Origin: Microcoleus sp036705565
GTDB lineage: Bacteria > Cyanobacteriota > Cyanobacteriia > Cyanobacteriales > Microcoleaceae
Assembly (NCBI GenBank): GCA_036705565.1
Contig: JAUBUY010000006.1
Length of the DNA stretch: 64,000 nucleotides
Direction: 5' to 3' (one strand)
Shown here: positions 41,832 to 51,117 of the stretch, piece by piece
Position numbering within the stretch: position 1 is the stretch's first letter
Layout: each line of letters begins with the position of its first letter
Translations under genes and position numbers: made by a program
The notes under the pieces: model-generated
Told to the model about the DNA's origin: nothing
The model's input: the letters and a program-made list of their open reading frames with translations, nothing else
Databases searched by the model: none

Positions 41832-43323
41832 AAAAAAATTGAGTGAGTTTCCTTAATTTCTCGATGTTCTATGTTGTGTGAAAGTTTGTACTATCGTGTT
41901 TGCCAGTCAGTTTTTTAAACTAATACTGCCACATTAACAATTGTCAAAACTGCTTGATTCCTACCATCACCCTGCTCTCATAGTTATAATTTACGAAAAT
42001 AAACCGGGTTCTGGTATAATCTGAGGTTGGCTAGCGCGGAAGTTATGAAAAAACCGCGTTTCTCGCCGCCTGTAAGTCCTGTAAGTATTATTTGGCTAGT
42101 AATTATTTAGCCGTTGATGTTAGTTGTTAATTGTTAGTTTTATTTATACTAACTGCTAACCACTAATATTACCTGCTAACTAATTACCAAAATACCGAGA
42201 AGTTGTCGATCGATCTTGTAAAGATAGATCGAATATTTGGGGTATTGCTGGCGGCATCCGCGCCGCATTCTGACCGGAAAAATTGCTGGTACTGGCGATC
42301 GAATTTATTAGTTAGTGCAATCAAGAAACAAGATATCGGAGCTTCAACCCCAAATGCCTTCTACATAAGTGCCTTCTATCTTCGATCGCCCCTGAAAGCA
42401 GAGCTCGGTCAGCTCAGCTAGTTTCACCTCCCCCCACTGTGCTGCGCGCAGCGTGAAATCCAACAGGAAGGCTGTTTCCCTCGGAGTGCTGAGCGAGCAG
42501 CAGGCAAAGCAAACAATACGCTGCGCTGAGCCTGAGATTTCGCGAAAAAATTAGCCGCGAGCCATTGTGCTCCCGCGCTGCTGTGCTTGCTGTTAATGTT
42601 TACTCGATCCATGAGCGCTTGCGGTTCTAATTTACAGAACACCCGACACCTGACGCGCTCCCGGACATAAAAGCTGTTTCTGGGCTTCTCAAATGTTTCG
42701 GTGAGGCATTCCCAGAAAAACTGTATTCCTGTAGCAGGTATTGCCAACGGCAATTCTGCTGCTACAGCTAACTAATGACCAGCCTAAGTCTTGCCCGAAG
42801 CCTCCGACAATTATTACTATTCTAATATTTGCCGACCACCGCAGGCATTTCTGGGCGCGCGGGACTGGGTACTTCACCTGTATAAGTTGGTGAAATTAGC
42901 CACCCCATAATTAAAGATAGTCGCTCTTTGACTAACTGGGCAATATCTGCTGTAATTTATGTCATCAAATTTGATAATACTGCAGGGTTTGCAATCGAGC
43001 TGTAGTGAGTGTTACAGAGTAAAAAACTGCTGCTGATTTAGGCTATAAAAATTAAGGGAGCCCATCGCTCCTCCGGCGCAAAGCCCAGCTCACGGACCCG
43101 GCCCCTAATCCAAATTAAACTTTTGACAGGGAGCTTTTTTAACTTTCCAGAACAAAACAAAAGCCAGCTTTCAGAGAAAAAGCCGACTTTTGAGATAATT
43201 TTACCGACGAAGCGTAAAACCGCTAGCTCGCCACTGTTGCTTGGATCGCTTTCTACAATCCGAGTGCGCGAGTGCGACTACCCTGCAGAAAGTAGAAACC
43301 ATACCCAAACAAAGTCTGAATGA
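41832..43323. other. Gene-poor 1.5-kb region
   Basis: No coding frame here has recognisable features or good starts. There is AT-rich sequence (41832-42190) with an AAACCGGGTTCTGG piece, a GC-rich stretch with many GCGC and CAGC motifs (42424-42650) that could be structured, and a GGAGCCCATCGCTCC hairpin near 43057. It could hold a non-coding RNA; I cannot name one. Confidence 0.4.
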
Positions 43324-44535
43324 TTAAATCCGACGGTTGCCCGTAACGCCCTGATTGGGATCGTAAATACCAGGCGTAGTATCAACCCCTGGAGTGCCCG
43401 GTGCGCCGTAATCAGCGCGAGCACTATCGACGCTGGGATTATAGTCGTAGGTGTTCCAATGTTGAATACCTCCGCGGCTCAGAATGCTTTCGGCTTTAGC
43501 GACTTCTGCTTCGCTGCCGTCAACCAGTACCAAGTAATCTCCTCTGGCCACGCGATCGTTGTATACTTTAGCTTCCTCTTCGGGAATTCCCATACCGACT
43601 AAAGCTCCGATCAAGCCCCCTGCTGCCGCACCCAAAGCTGTACCGGCAAGTGTAGTGGCGATCGCCGTAGCTGAGGCTCCTGCCAGCATAATCGGCCCGA
43701 TGCCCGGAATTGCCACTAGGCCCAGACCTACCAACAAGCCTGTCAAACCGCCCAAAGTGCCACCGGTGAGGGCGCCTTTTGTGGCCCCTTCATCGGCCTT
43801 GTTGTCCGTGCTGTCGTGCACGTCAATGCCTGCGATGTCGCCCTTGGAGTCAGCATCCTTAGCGATGACCGAAACCCGATTCATGTCGAAACCGGCAGTT
43901 CTCAGTTCTCCCAGTGCGTGTTCCGTCTCGTGGCGGCTTGAAAATACTCCCACGGCGCGCTTCTGGCGACCAGAAGCTCTGCGGCCGGTGTCTGCTGGCA
44001 CATCGTAAATGCCCCAATCCTGAATGCCCCGCACGCTCATAATTCCTTCGGCTGTGGCAAGTTCGGCATCTGTACCTTCTACGAATACCAAATATTCTCC
44101 GCGCGAGACGCGATCGTTATAAGCTTTAGCTTTATCTTCGGGAACTCCCAAACCGACCAAACCGCCGACCAAACCGCCTGCTGCAGCCCCAATCGCGCCT
44201 CCGACTACAGTATCTGCCAGCAGAGTTGCGATCGCACCCCCCGCCATCACCGGGCCAACTCCCGGAATCGCTAGCGCTCCAATGCTTCCGAGTAACCCAA
44301 TCAAACCGCCCGTCACGACTCCCGCTGTCGCCCCTGCTTTGGCGCCACCACCGACTTTCTCGTCGGTACTCTTACCAGCGCTAGCGCCCGCAATTTCGCT
44401 GTTATCTAGCTTTTCCGCAACTACCGAAACTTTATTCATCGGAAACCCGGTACTTTGCAGCTCCATCAGGGCTAGTTCCGTATCTCGGTAATTAGAAAAT
44501 GCTCCTACAGCTCGCTTGTGTTGACCTAAAGCCAT
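43324..44535 (-). CDS. Duplicated general-stress-type protein
   Basis: About 403 residues from the ATG at 44535, which is preceded by AGGAG (44543-44547). It has two homologous halves. Each opens with a KRAVG(A/V)FS domain (KRAVGAFSNYRDTELALMEL and KRAVGVFSSRHETEHALGEL), related to the 17M-like general stress domain, followed by a Gly/Ala-rich membrane hairpin (GGLIGLLGSIGALAIPGVGP; GGLTGLLVGLGLVAIPGIGP) and a closing block (VPEDKAKAYNDRVSRGEYLV). The two halves are about 190 residues apart and clearly duplicated. It probably sits in the membrane and responds to stress; function unproven. Confidence 0.75.
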   Translation of the reverse strand: MALGQHKRAVGAFSNYRDTELALMELQSTGFPMNKVSVVAEKLDNSEIAGASAGKSTDEKVGGGAKAGATAGVVTGGLIGLLGSIGALAIPGVGPVMAGGAIATLLADTVVGGAIGAAAGGLVGGLVGLGVPEDKAKAYNDRVSRGEYLVFVEGTDAELATAEGIMSVRGIQDWGIYDVPADTGRRASGRQKRAVGVFSSRHETEHALGELRTAGFDMNRVSVIAKDADSKGDIAGIDVHDSTDNKADEGATKGALTGGTLGGLTGLLVGLGLVAIPGIGPIMLAGASATAIATTLAGTALGAAAGGLIGALVGMGIPEEEAKVYNDRVARGDYLVLVDGSEAEVAKAESILSRGGIQHWNTYDYNPSVDSARADYGAPGTPGVDTTPGIYDPNQGVTGNRRI

Positions 44536-44926
44536 TTTTTTTCTCCTGAAAAATATACTACTTTTACACAACCACAGAATTTATGCTCTGCCATCAATCA
44601 CATTTAGTCATTTTTTCCCAACAATTTTCATCGGTCGCTGGGAATAACTTCCCACTCTATCTTCAGGTTGGTTTCCCACTCTTTTTCCGGGATGGGAAAT
44701 CGGAAATTGGGAAGGGGAAGTTGCAGGTATTGCGTGAGTTTTGAATGGGTGAATTTAAAATTCAATTTAAACTCTTTCACTTTAAAACCCAGCTCTCCCT
44801 AGATAGTCACCTAAGCATTGTAATCTGCTCCGCAAGCAATCTTACAATGCCAAACTTTACCCTCTTCCCTCAGACTTCTCTCCTACTAGATAACTACATC
44901 TTTCCCTCGGACTTCTTCCGGCTCAT
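44536..44926. other. Gap between the stress-type gene and the BON lipoprotein gene
   Basis: 391 bases with no coding signal. It contains the upstream region of the stress-type gene and short purine/pyrimidine stretches. No regulatory element is recognised. Confidence 0.35.
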
Positions 44927-45409
44927 TTATTGATTGCTGCTAGGCGATGCGGGTGCAGCGGGGGCGACAACAGCCGTAACATTCACATCTTTGACACCCT
45001 TAATCTCTTTAGCTAGCGGCTCAATTTTAGCTAGATCAGTTTGATTGGGAACTGTGCCACCTACGGTGACAAGCCCGTCTTTGGCCTCCACAGTTAGCTG
45101 ACCTTTAGTGATGTTTACTTCTAACTTGGACCGCACTTCACTTTGCAGGTCGCCATCGGCTCTTATGGCATCGCCTCCCGTCACATTGTTGCGCTGTTCT
45201 CTGGCCCTAATATCAGAATTTGCTTGGTTTTGGCGAATCTGGCTAGTGGCGTCACCCTGAGTTTTTTGAACTGTCTCGGCTGGGGGCGGGCTAGTGGTAT
45301 TTCCTGTGGCCGAATTAGGAGCATCAGCGCTCGTTTTAGCCACGTCGCTGCAAGCAGCACCTCCAAATAATAGGATGCCGCTGAGGAGAATTGGTGTTAA
45401 TTTGTTCAT
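44927..45409 (-). CDS. BON-domain lipoprotein
   Basis: 160 residues. A lipobox places Cys20 (LLFGGAACSDVAKTS) after an export signal, so the protein is lipid-anchored in the envelope. A polar Ser/Thr/Gln-rich spacer follows (21-75), then a BON domain (about 85-145: LQSEVRSKLEVNITKGQLTV, VGGTVPNQTDLAKIEPLAKE, VKDVNVTAVV). BON domains bind membranes or attach to large exported proteins, and are often induced by osmotic stress. Function unproven. Confidence 0.85.
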   Translation of the reverse strand: MNKLTPILLSGILLFGGAACSDVAKTSADAPNSATGNTTSPPPAETVQKTQGDATSQIRQNQANSDIRAREQRNNVTGGDAIRADGDLQSEVRSKLEVNITKGQLTVEAKDGLVTVGGTVPNQTDLAKIEPLAKEIKGVKDVNVTAVVAPAAPASPSSNQ

Positions 45410-45889
45410 AATAGGTTAATACCCTCCGGGTAAGCTTTCTATGAGGCTGACTTAGTTGAGCCAGATGGGAGCGAGATGGAGCAAGACAGCATCTTTGTTT
45501 GTGCTTTCTGGTTTGTGCTTTCTGCAATTTAAAAATCCTTATATCAAATATATAAACTTGAGCAAGTATCTACATCGCTCCACGGGTGTAAAATTTATCT
45601 ATGTCGTTAGATAGAGTACAAAAAATACAATAAGGTATTACGTGAAATCAAGCGTAATTTAGTTCTGACTACATTCTTCCTCAAAAACGCGGTTGATGGG
45701 AATCTTTTTTGTTGCCCAAGTCAAGATTTTCCTGAACACCCAGTTGCCAAGCATAAGTTTTATTAATAAATTAGATAACCGCTCCCCACTCGTTTTTCTC
45801 TCTTTCCTGGAATCTGTGACTTATTCCTTCAACATTTCTCCGTTAAATCCGTTAAATATCGTACACTACCCATTACCCAACTTCCTGCT
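45410..45889. other. Gap with no gene
   Basis: 480 bases, AT-rich around 45530-45650. It should hold the promoter of the BON lipoprotein gene. No coding frame with a good start and family match is seen. Confidence 0.35.
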
Positions 45890-46444
45890 TCAAAATAAAC
45901 GAAAAGAGTCGAGAAATTTTTGAGCATTTTCGGGTTCTGAGGTAGTGGCTACCAGCCCATAAACGCGCGTTTCTACCAAAAAAACTTGACCTACACCTAC
46001 AGGTTCAGTAGGGGAAAGTGGCTGAAACTCAAACTCTTTTCCCGGATAGCCTCCGAGGGAAATATCCCGCACTTGCAAGACTTTAGCATTCGCCCCTACG
46101 ACGAAAAAATCAACTGCACTATTTAAAGTTATTCTGATATTATTGATATTATTGTTAGTCAGGCGAAAATCTAGGTCAAAGTATTGAAGCAAATAAGTTT
46201 CTTTGTTTTTAAAGTTCGATCGGTATGTATGAGCAATAATTTGATTTGAAAAAATTTCATAATTAATTTTGGGATTTGCCGGCATATCGATCGCAAACTG
46301 ACCCATCGCTGAGCAAAATGGCTGCCACTCTGGCATCTGAATGGCTGTCCGCAGCGGGGCTGGTTGAGATGCAGCAGGACGGGCAAACTTGACAGGGTAT
46401 GAAAGTAATGTAGCAGTAACTAGAAGTAAATACAGAAATTTCAT
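45890..46444 (-). CDS. Exported protein of unknown function
   Basis: About 184 residues from the ATG at 46444 (MKFLYLLLVTATLLSYPVKF), a signal peptide likely cut near ARPAAS. A longer frame to 46555 would overlap the divergent gene and is not preferred. The mature part is a compact alpha/beta type (EWQPFCSAMGQFAIDMPANP, GYPGKEFEFQPLSPTEPVGV, GQVFLVETRVYGLVATTS) that resembles exported cyanobacterial proteins of unknown role. No enzyme motif is visible. Confidence 0.6.
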   Translation of the reverse strand: MKFLYLLLVTATLLSYPVKFARPAASQPAPLRTAIQMPEWQPFCSAMGQFAIDMPANPKINYEIFSNQIIAHTYRSNFKNKETYLLQYFDLDFRLTNNNINNIRITLNSAVDFFVVGANAKVLQVRDISLGGYPGKEFEFQPLSPTEPVGVGQVFLVETRVYGLVATTSEPENAQKFLDSFRLF

Positions 46445-46513
46445 TTGGGTAATAAATATATTTGCCCGATCGATCTGCGCTAGCCTAGAAATATATCCGC
46501 AAAGGGGGGATTT

Positions 46514-47914
46514 ATGCTGAATATTATATTTACTCAACGGCGAGGCAACTCTCAAGGACGCTCTAAAATCACTAAAACCAATAAAACTAATATACTCGCT
46601 GCTGTAAATACTTGGCTGGCTGTGTGTCTGCTGGCTGCTGTCACAGGTTGTGCAAACAGCCCCAACAGCAAGGCACTTGAAGAATCTTTAGCCGCCGATC
46701 CGAAATTAAAACAAAATCCAGTGGTTTTCTCTTCCCCGCCACCAGCGACAGCAATTGAGACAAACTCTACCGCCAAACTTCCTCCCGATTTCCCGACAGA
46801 GATTCCACTCTATCCTAACGCTGAGTTAATCGAAGTTACTGGGCAAACCGATCCGTCGCAAAAAAATGTGCGGCTGCGCTGGGAAAGCACAGATCCGGTT
46901 AATTCGGTTGGGAACTTTTACTCTACAGAGTTTGGGCGTCGCAACTGGGAAATAGTCAGCCGCCCCACCGCCGAGGGACAAGGTTCTTTGGTAGCAACGC
47001 GAGATAATTTACGGGTAACAGTGTCGCTTTCTCCTACTCAAAAAGTAGGGGGTTCTACAGAATTTGCGATCGACTACAGCAAAGAAAGCCCCGAAATTGC
47101 CGCCAGTCCCCAACCTAATAATTCCGAGTCTAGCGCATCTCCAACCGCTTCACCAACTCCCTCTAATTCAGAGGGAACTATTCCAACACCATCCGCATCG
47201 CCAAAATCAGCACAAGTTAGCCAACTAGACACCCAAATTCCTCAACAGTTGCGGCAGTTTGTGGCAGATTTAAGTCAGTTGGAAGTGCTGAAAGTGCGAA
47301 CGACCGAAAGTGCTAATTTAGAAAGTGGCCGCACTTTACCCAAACCCAACAAAATTGTCACTCGCCGCGAATACGCCCGCTGGTTAGTAGCAGCTAACAA
47401 TCAGATTTATGTTAGCCGTCAAGCCAAACAAATTAGATTAGCAGTAGACTCTAGCGAACCGGCTTTTTCTGACGTACCCAAAACTGATCCGGATTTTTCA
47501 GCAATTCAAGGTTTAGCAGAAGCCGGTGTAATTCCCAGTTCGCTTTCTGGAGAAACTAAAGATGTGAAATTTCGCCCGGATGCACCTTTAACTCGCGAAA
47601 CAATGATTCTCTGGAAAGTGCCTTTAGATAGTCGTCAAGTTTTACCGACAGCTAACATTGAAGGAGTGAAAGAAAAGTGGGGTTTTCAAGATGCTTCTAA
47701 GATTGATTCCCAGGCGTCGCGGGCAGTTTTAGCTGATTTTAACAATGGAGATTTGGCGAATATTCGCCGGGTTTTTGGTTTTACTACTTTGTTTCAGCCG
47801 AAGAAATCAGTCACTCGTGCCGAAGCTGCTGCTAGTTTGTGGTATTTTGGCGTTCAAGATCAGGGATTGTCTGCTAAAGATGCCCTGGAAGCAAAGTCTC
47901 CACCTGCTGAGTAG
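46514..47914 (+). CDS. Lipoprotein with S-layer homology domain
   Basis: 466 residues. A lipobox-like Cys46 (VCLLAAVTGCANSPNS) follows an export signal. Residues about 85-175 form a domain common in cyanobacterial envelope proteins (LPPDFPTEIPLYPNAELIEV, VGNFYSTEFGRRNWEIV), then a Ser/Thr/Pro-rich linker to about 245. Residues about 275-460 hold SLH-like motifs (TRREYARWLVAANNQIYV, AFSDVPKTDPDFSAIQGLAE, TRAEAAASLWYFG), which bind cell-wall polymer. A role in outer-layer anchoring is likely. A hairpin with AACCGGG / CCCGGTT arms after the stop (47972-48004) may end transcription. Confidence 0.75.
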   Translation: MLNIIFTQRRGNSQGRSKITKTNKTNILAAVNTWLAVCLLAAVTGCANSPNSKALEESLAADPKLKQNPVVFSSPPPATAIETNSTAKLPPDFPTEIPLYPNAELIEVTGQTDPSQKNVRLRWESTDPVNSVGNFYSTEFGRRNWEIVSRPTAEGQGSLVATRDNLRVTVSLSPTQKVGGSTEFAIDYSKESPEIAASPQPNNSESSASPTASPTPSNSEGTIPTPSASPKSAQVSQLDTQIPQQLRQFVADLSQLEVLKVRTTESANLESGRTLPKPNKIVTRREYARWLVAANNQIYVSRQAKQIRLAVDSSEPAFSDVPKTDPDFSAIQGLAEAGVIPSSLSGETKDVKFRPDAPLTRETMILWKVPLDSRQVLPTANIEGVKEKWGFQDASKIDSQASRAVLADFNNGDLANIRRVFGFTTLFQPKKSVTRAEAAASLWYFGVQDQGLSAKDALEAKSPPAE

Positions 47915-48557
47915 AGTTGTTTGGGGTTGTTAAAAGTTTTGAACACAGCATCTACTTAGCCAAAACAAAGCAACCGGGTTTTTTTTCTGTAAGCAAACCC
48001 GGTTTTTGCGTCCAAGACTGACGAAATTGTACCAATTTTTGATTGATCGGCTTGCGATCGCCCCCCACAAAAATTGCAGCTTGAGTTTCTAGGATTTCTG
48101 TGAATATGGCTGACCCAGAAACCGACTTTTATCTACGAAAATGCCCAATACAACGCGAGGCATATCCGCTGAAAAACCTTGTTTTTTTAATTTCTATGGG
48201 CGAGTCATCGTCAAAATTTATTCCATAAATTATACATCGGCTTTTCTGTCCTTGTGGCCTACCCTAGGGGATAGATTTTTTTTAAATCTTAATTTCTGTA
48301 TCCTGGCATACAACCGCTGCATTTGGCGGGCAAATTTTCTACATATTTTAACTAATATCGTTTCCGGTTGTATCGGAATGATTTAACCGCAGAGGGCGCT
48401 CCAGAACGCAGAGGGAGAGAATACAGAGAGGAATAATTCCGATGCTACCGGATTTGATATAACACGTTGTTCAAAACTCTCAGTAGGATTCCGGATGGCT
48501 TAGCGGCCTTAACGATAAATGAAATACAGTGTTTGAGCTCTTGGAGAGCATTTTTTA
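47915..48557. repeat. Gap with a terminator-like hairpin and a dispersed repeat
   Basis: 47972-47981 (AACCGGGTTT) pairs with 47995-48004 (AAACCCGGTT), followed by TTT. 48361-48461 is a CCGGTTGTATCGGAATGATT ... CCGCAGAG ... CGGATTTGA element shared with 19700-19806. The rest shows no gene. Confidence 0.6.
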
Positions 48558-49592
48558 ATGTACGATATTACCTTATTTACCCCGCAAGACATGGCGAAAT
48601 GCAGCTTAGTCCTGCGCCAGTTCGGTAGAAATACTGCTAGTATGGAAGCCAGCAGCCAGAAGATTGTTAACTATATTTACCGACATTTTTGCGATTCGCA
48701 AACTGGAGAAAATACCTGTGCTTTAGTGCGTTTGTTCAAAACTCATCCCTACGGGGAGTTAGAAGACTCATTGCAACAATCCGCGCGCCGCTTGATGAAG
48801 GGCAATTCCCCCGCCGCCGACATGAAATGTTGGACTCTGCTAGCAGCAGCAGGCACAGAACCGCAGTGGAATTCTCGGCACACCGCAGCAGACAATACAG
48901 CTATTCCATTAGTTAGCACAAGATTAGTGGCTCAAATGCCGGCGATTTCGGAAATAATCCGGCAGTTTGGTTTAGACATTCCTACATTCCTCGGAATAGA
49001 GCGAGAAAGGTTCCTGCAATTAGAACCCGCAGTATTAAATATTTTTCACGTATCAGAGGCAAAAGGCAGCCCCTTTATTCCTGAGCAAAATTCTTTAATT
49101 ATCCCCTACCACGTCAAGTCTGTCTTGGCATTTGGGGGACTTCTGCCGTCAGGAAGTGTGTTTGCGGTAGTGATGTTCCTAAAAGTTAAAATTCCCCAAA
49201 GCACGGCTGAAATGTTTAAAGATTTGGCACTTAGTGTCAAAACCGCATTATCTGTGCCCGAAAAAAAAAGTGTTTTTGACTATTCAGAAATTTCTAAAAT
49301 TTTTGTTACTAATAACAATATTGCCGAAACCCAATTACTTGAATATCAGGTGGCTAATCTGATTCAATTGCTGGACTTTTCAGAACAAGAAATGCTCAGA
49401 CAAGCCGCTCGGTTTCAAGAGACAATTGACAATTTACAGCGCGAACTTGCCGACTACAAAAATAAGGAAGAAGCTTTCAAAGTAAGCCAAAATTCATTTA
49501 CAGGCATCCTCAATATTCCCAAAGATGCTATTGTGCGCGTAGAGGAAAATCAAGGAATTCAGCGTTTTAATCAAGGGGAAGAACAAATTTAA
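48558..49592 (+). CDS. Cyanobacterial sensor-domain protein, truncated inside a PAS domain
   Basis: 344 residues. The first about 230 residues are the sensor module seen at the N-terminus of many cyanobacterial histidine kinases (MYDITLFTPQDMAKCSLVLR, CALVRLFKTHPYGELEDSLQ, FGGLLPSGSVFAVVMFLKVK). A coiled coil follows (about 270-310: QETIDNLQRELADYKNKEEA). It ends as a PAS domain begins (ILNIPKDAIVRVEENQGIQR, then FNQGEEQI and a stop). Normal PAS domains continue another 90 residues and are followed by kinase domains. The truncation lies 17 bases before a MITE-like element at 49610, so the gene is probably a broken kinase. Confidence 0.75.
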   Translation: MYDITLFTPQDMAKCSLVLRQFGRNTASMEASSQKIVNYIYRHFCDSQTGENTCALVRLFKTHPYGELEDSLQQSARRLMKGNSPAADMKCWTLLAAAGTEPQWNSRHTAADNTAIPLVSTRLVAQMPAISEIIRQFGLDIPTFLGIERERFLQLEPAVLNIFHVSEAKGSPFIPEQNSLIIPYHVKSVLAFGGLLPSGSVFAVVMFLKVKIPQSTAEMFKDLALSVKTALSVPEKKSVFDYSEISKIFVTNNNIAETQLLEYQVANLIQLLDFSEQEMLRQAARFQETIDNLQRELADYKNKEEAFKVSQNSFTGILNIPKDAIVRVEENQGIQRFNQGEEQI

Positions 49593-49898
49593 ACTAAGCT
49601 CTGTGTTTAGGAATGAGAATTAAATAACTTCCACTCTTGAAAGTGGGATGGGCCTAAGAGCCCATCCCACAATAACAATTAAAATTGTAAGTTATTTAAT
49701 TCGCGATCCTTAGCAACCAGGCTGACGGGGTTGTCACGCCGTCAGAGCAATAGGTAAAGTTAAATGAAATTTTAATAAAATTGAAAAAAGTCAAAAGTAA
49801 GAAAGCTTTCAGTAAAAACAAGTTTTTTTACTTTTGGCTTTTGACTTTTGACTTTTAGCACATCGAGTATTCAACTCAAAACTCAAAACTAAAAACTC
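49593..49898. other. Rest of the gap downstream of the truncated sensor
   Basis: After the MITE-like element, 49782-49858 is rich in GTCAAAAGTAA / TTACTTTTGGC inverted pieces that can form a hairpin. No gene is seen, and no remaining kinase sequence was recognised. Confidence 0.4.
49610..49709. mobile_element. MITE-like element, family 1 (short copy)
   Basis: 100 bases with the same ends as the copy at 25660-25786 and TTA on both sides. The central part of the hairpin (27 bases) is missing, leaving GTGGGATGGGCCTAAGAGCC closing on itself. Confidence 0.8.
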
Positions 49899-50888
49899 TT
49901 AAGGCGCTGCTGCTGCCCTGCGGTTGGCAACAATCAGGTTAGCCTGATATTCTGCCGCTTTTTGCTGAGCCTTTTGATAGTTAGGGCTGGTTGACGGTAC
50001 GGCTCTCATGAGCTTAACCGCTTGTTGCCACTGGCTTGCTACTGCGATCCACTCATTTTGAGACTGAGCCGTCTGGGCCGAAATTGCTGCCTTCTGAGCT
50101 GTGTTAACGGCTTCCCTCCAAGAGTCAGGCTTAGGCGCGGCGGCTTTTGGTGCAGGTGAGGCTGGAGCTGGGCTTGCTGGCGCTGTAGCAGTGGGAGCGG
50201 GTTTTGGTGCAGGGGAGGCTGCCTGTGGGGTGCCCGGAGATGCGGCGGTCGAGGATGCAGCGGCTTTAGAAGGGGGAGATGAGGGTTGGGGGGAGGGGGA
50301 AGCAGCTTCGGGGGCTATCGGTTCTGGGTTAGAGTCGCCGAAGGGGAAAGTTTTAGTAAAGAAAAGCCCTGCGATCGCCACCAGAGGTACTAAGATACCC
50401 ACAGGTATTACCCATTTGGGAAATTGTTTTTTCGGAGGCGGGGCTTGCTCTTCGTCTTCGTCTTCGTCTTCCTCGTCGTCATCTCGATCGAATTCTCCTT
50501 CTTGATAATAGTCTTCCTCTTCGGGCTCGACATCATTTAAACCTACAGAGTCGTCAGGCATTCCACTATCCAAGGGGTAAGGCATTGAATTTGCAGGCAT
50601 CAGATCAATTTCATCTTCCCACGCAGGCTCACCGTCACCTGTTCGACGCCCGTAAACCTTTACAGTGTGAATTGATTCGAGTCCCAGCTTCGTCATGCCG
50701 GTGCGGATGAAATCGACCAATACCATTTGATCCGGTACTTTGTCTGCCTCCAGAATTATGTGGAGGCAGCCGTTGTCCCGCGTCACATCGGCGTTGATGC
50801 CTTTGGGTTTGAGTGTACGGTTGATGCTAGATGCGATCGCTTTTGGATCGCCTTGCTTGAGCAGTTCCCGCGGGTTGTGTTGTGTCAT
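49899..50888 (-). CDS. Membrane protein with a conserved cyanobacterial N-terminal domain
   Basis: About 329 residues from the ATG at 50888 (MTQHNPRELLKQGDPKAIAS). Residues 5-85 form a small alpha/beta domain (INRTLKPKGINADVTRDNGC, LVDFIRTGMTKLGLESIHTV, KVYGRRTGDGEPAWEDEI) found at the N-terminus of many cyanobacterial proteins. Then come a very acidic stretch (about 100-150), one membrane helix (WVIPVGILVPLVAIAGLFF, about 157-175), an Ala/Pro/Ser-rich linker and a C-terminal helical part (WREAVNTAQKAAISAQTAQS). Function unknown. The helix places the two ends on opposite sides of a membrane. Confidence 0.7.
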   Translation of the reverse strand: MTQHNPRELLKQGDPKAIASSINRTLKPKGINADVTRDNGCLHIILEADKVPDQMVLVDFIRTGMTKLGLESIHTVKVYGRRTGDGEPAWEDEIDLMPANSMPYPLDSGMPDDSVGLNDVEPEEEDYYQEGEFDRDDDEEDEDEDEEQAPPPKKQFPKWVIPVGILVPLVAIAGLFFTKTFPFGDSNPEPIAPEAASPSPQPSSPPSKAAASSTAASPGTPQAASPAPKPAPTATAPASPAPASPAPKAAAPKPDSWREAVNTAQKAAISAQTAQSQNEWIAVASQWQQAVKLMRAVPSTSPNYQKAQQKAAEYQANLIVANRRAAAAP

Positions 50889-51117
50889 GGGTAGCGCTCT
50901 TTTTTTTGGGGGGGTGGAGAGCCGGCAAATAATATTAACCGATCGGCATTCGGCGGACAATATTTATTTACCACATTAACTTCTACTTTGGCATTCTGAG
51001 AGTATTTCTAGTATCTATTGACCTTTTGGCCTGCGATCGGGCATCAAGCACATAGCCACTATCGAAATTTGTTGTAAAAATTTACAGTAAGGGGCCAATT
51101 CTGTGCCCTGTCGCGCA

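Noticed and set aside
42424..42753. Minus-strand frame (109 codons) in the gene-poor gap
   Set aside because: No family similarity recognised, high Cys/Arg/Gln composition unlike local genes, no ribosome site.
50101..50505. Plus-strand Gly/Ala/Ser-rich frame (134 codons)
   Set aside because: It is the shadow of the Ala/Pro linker and acidic stretch of the minus-strand membrane protein.
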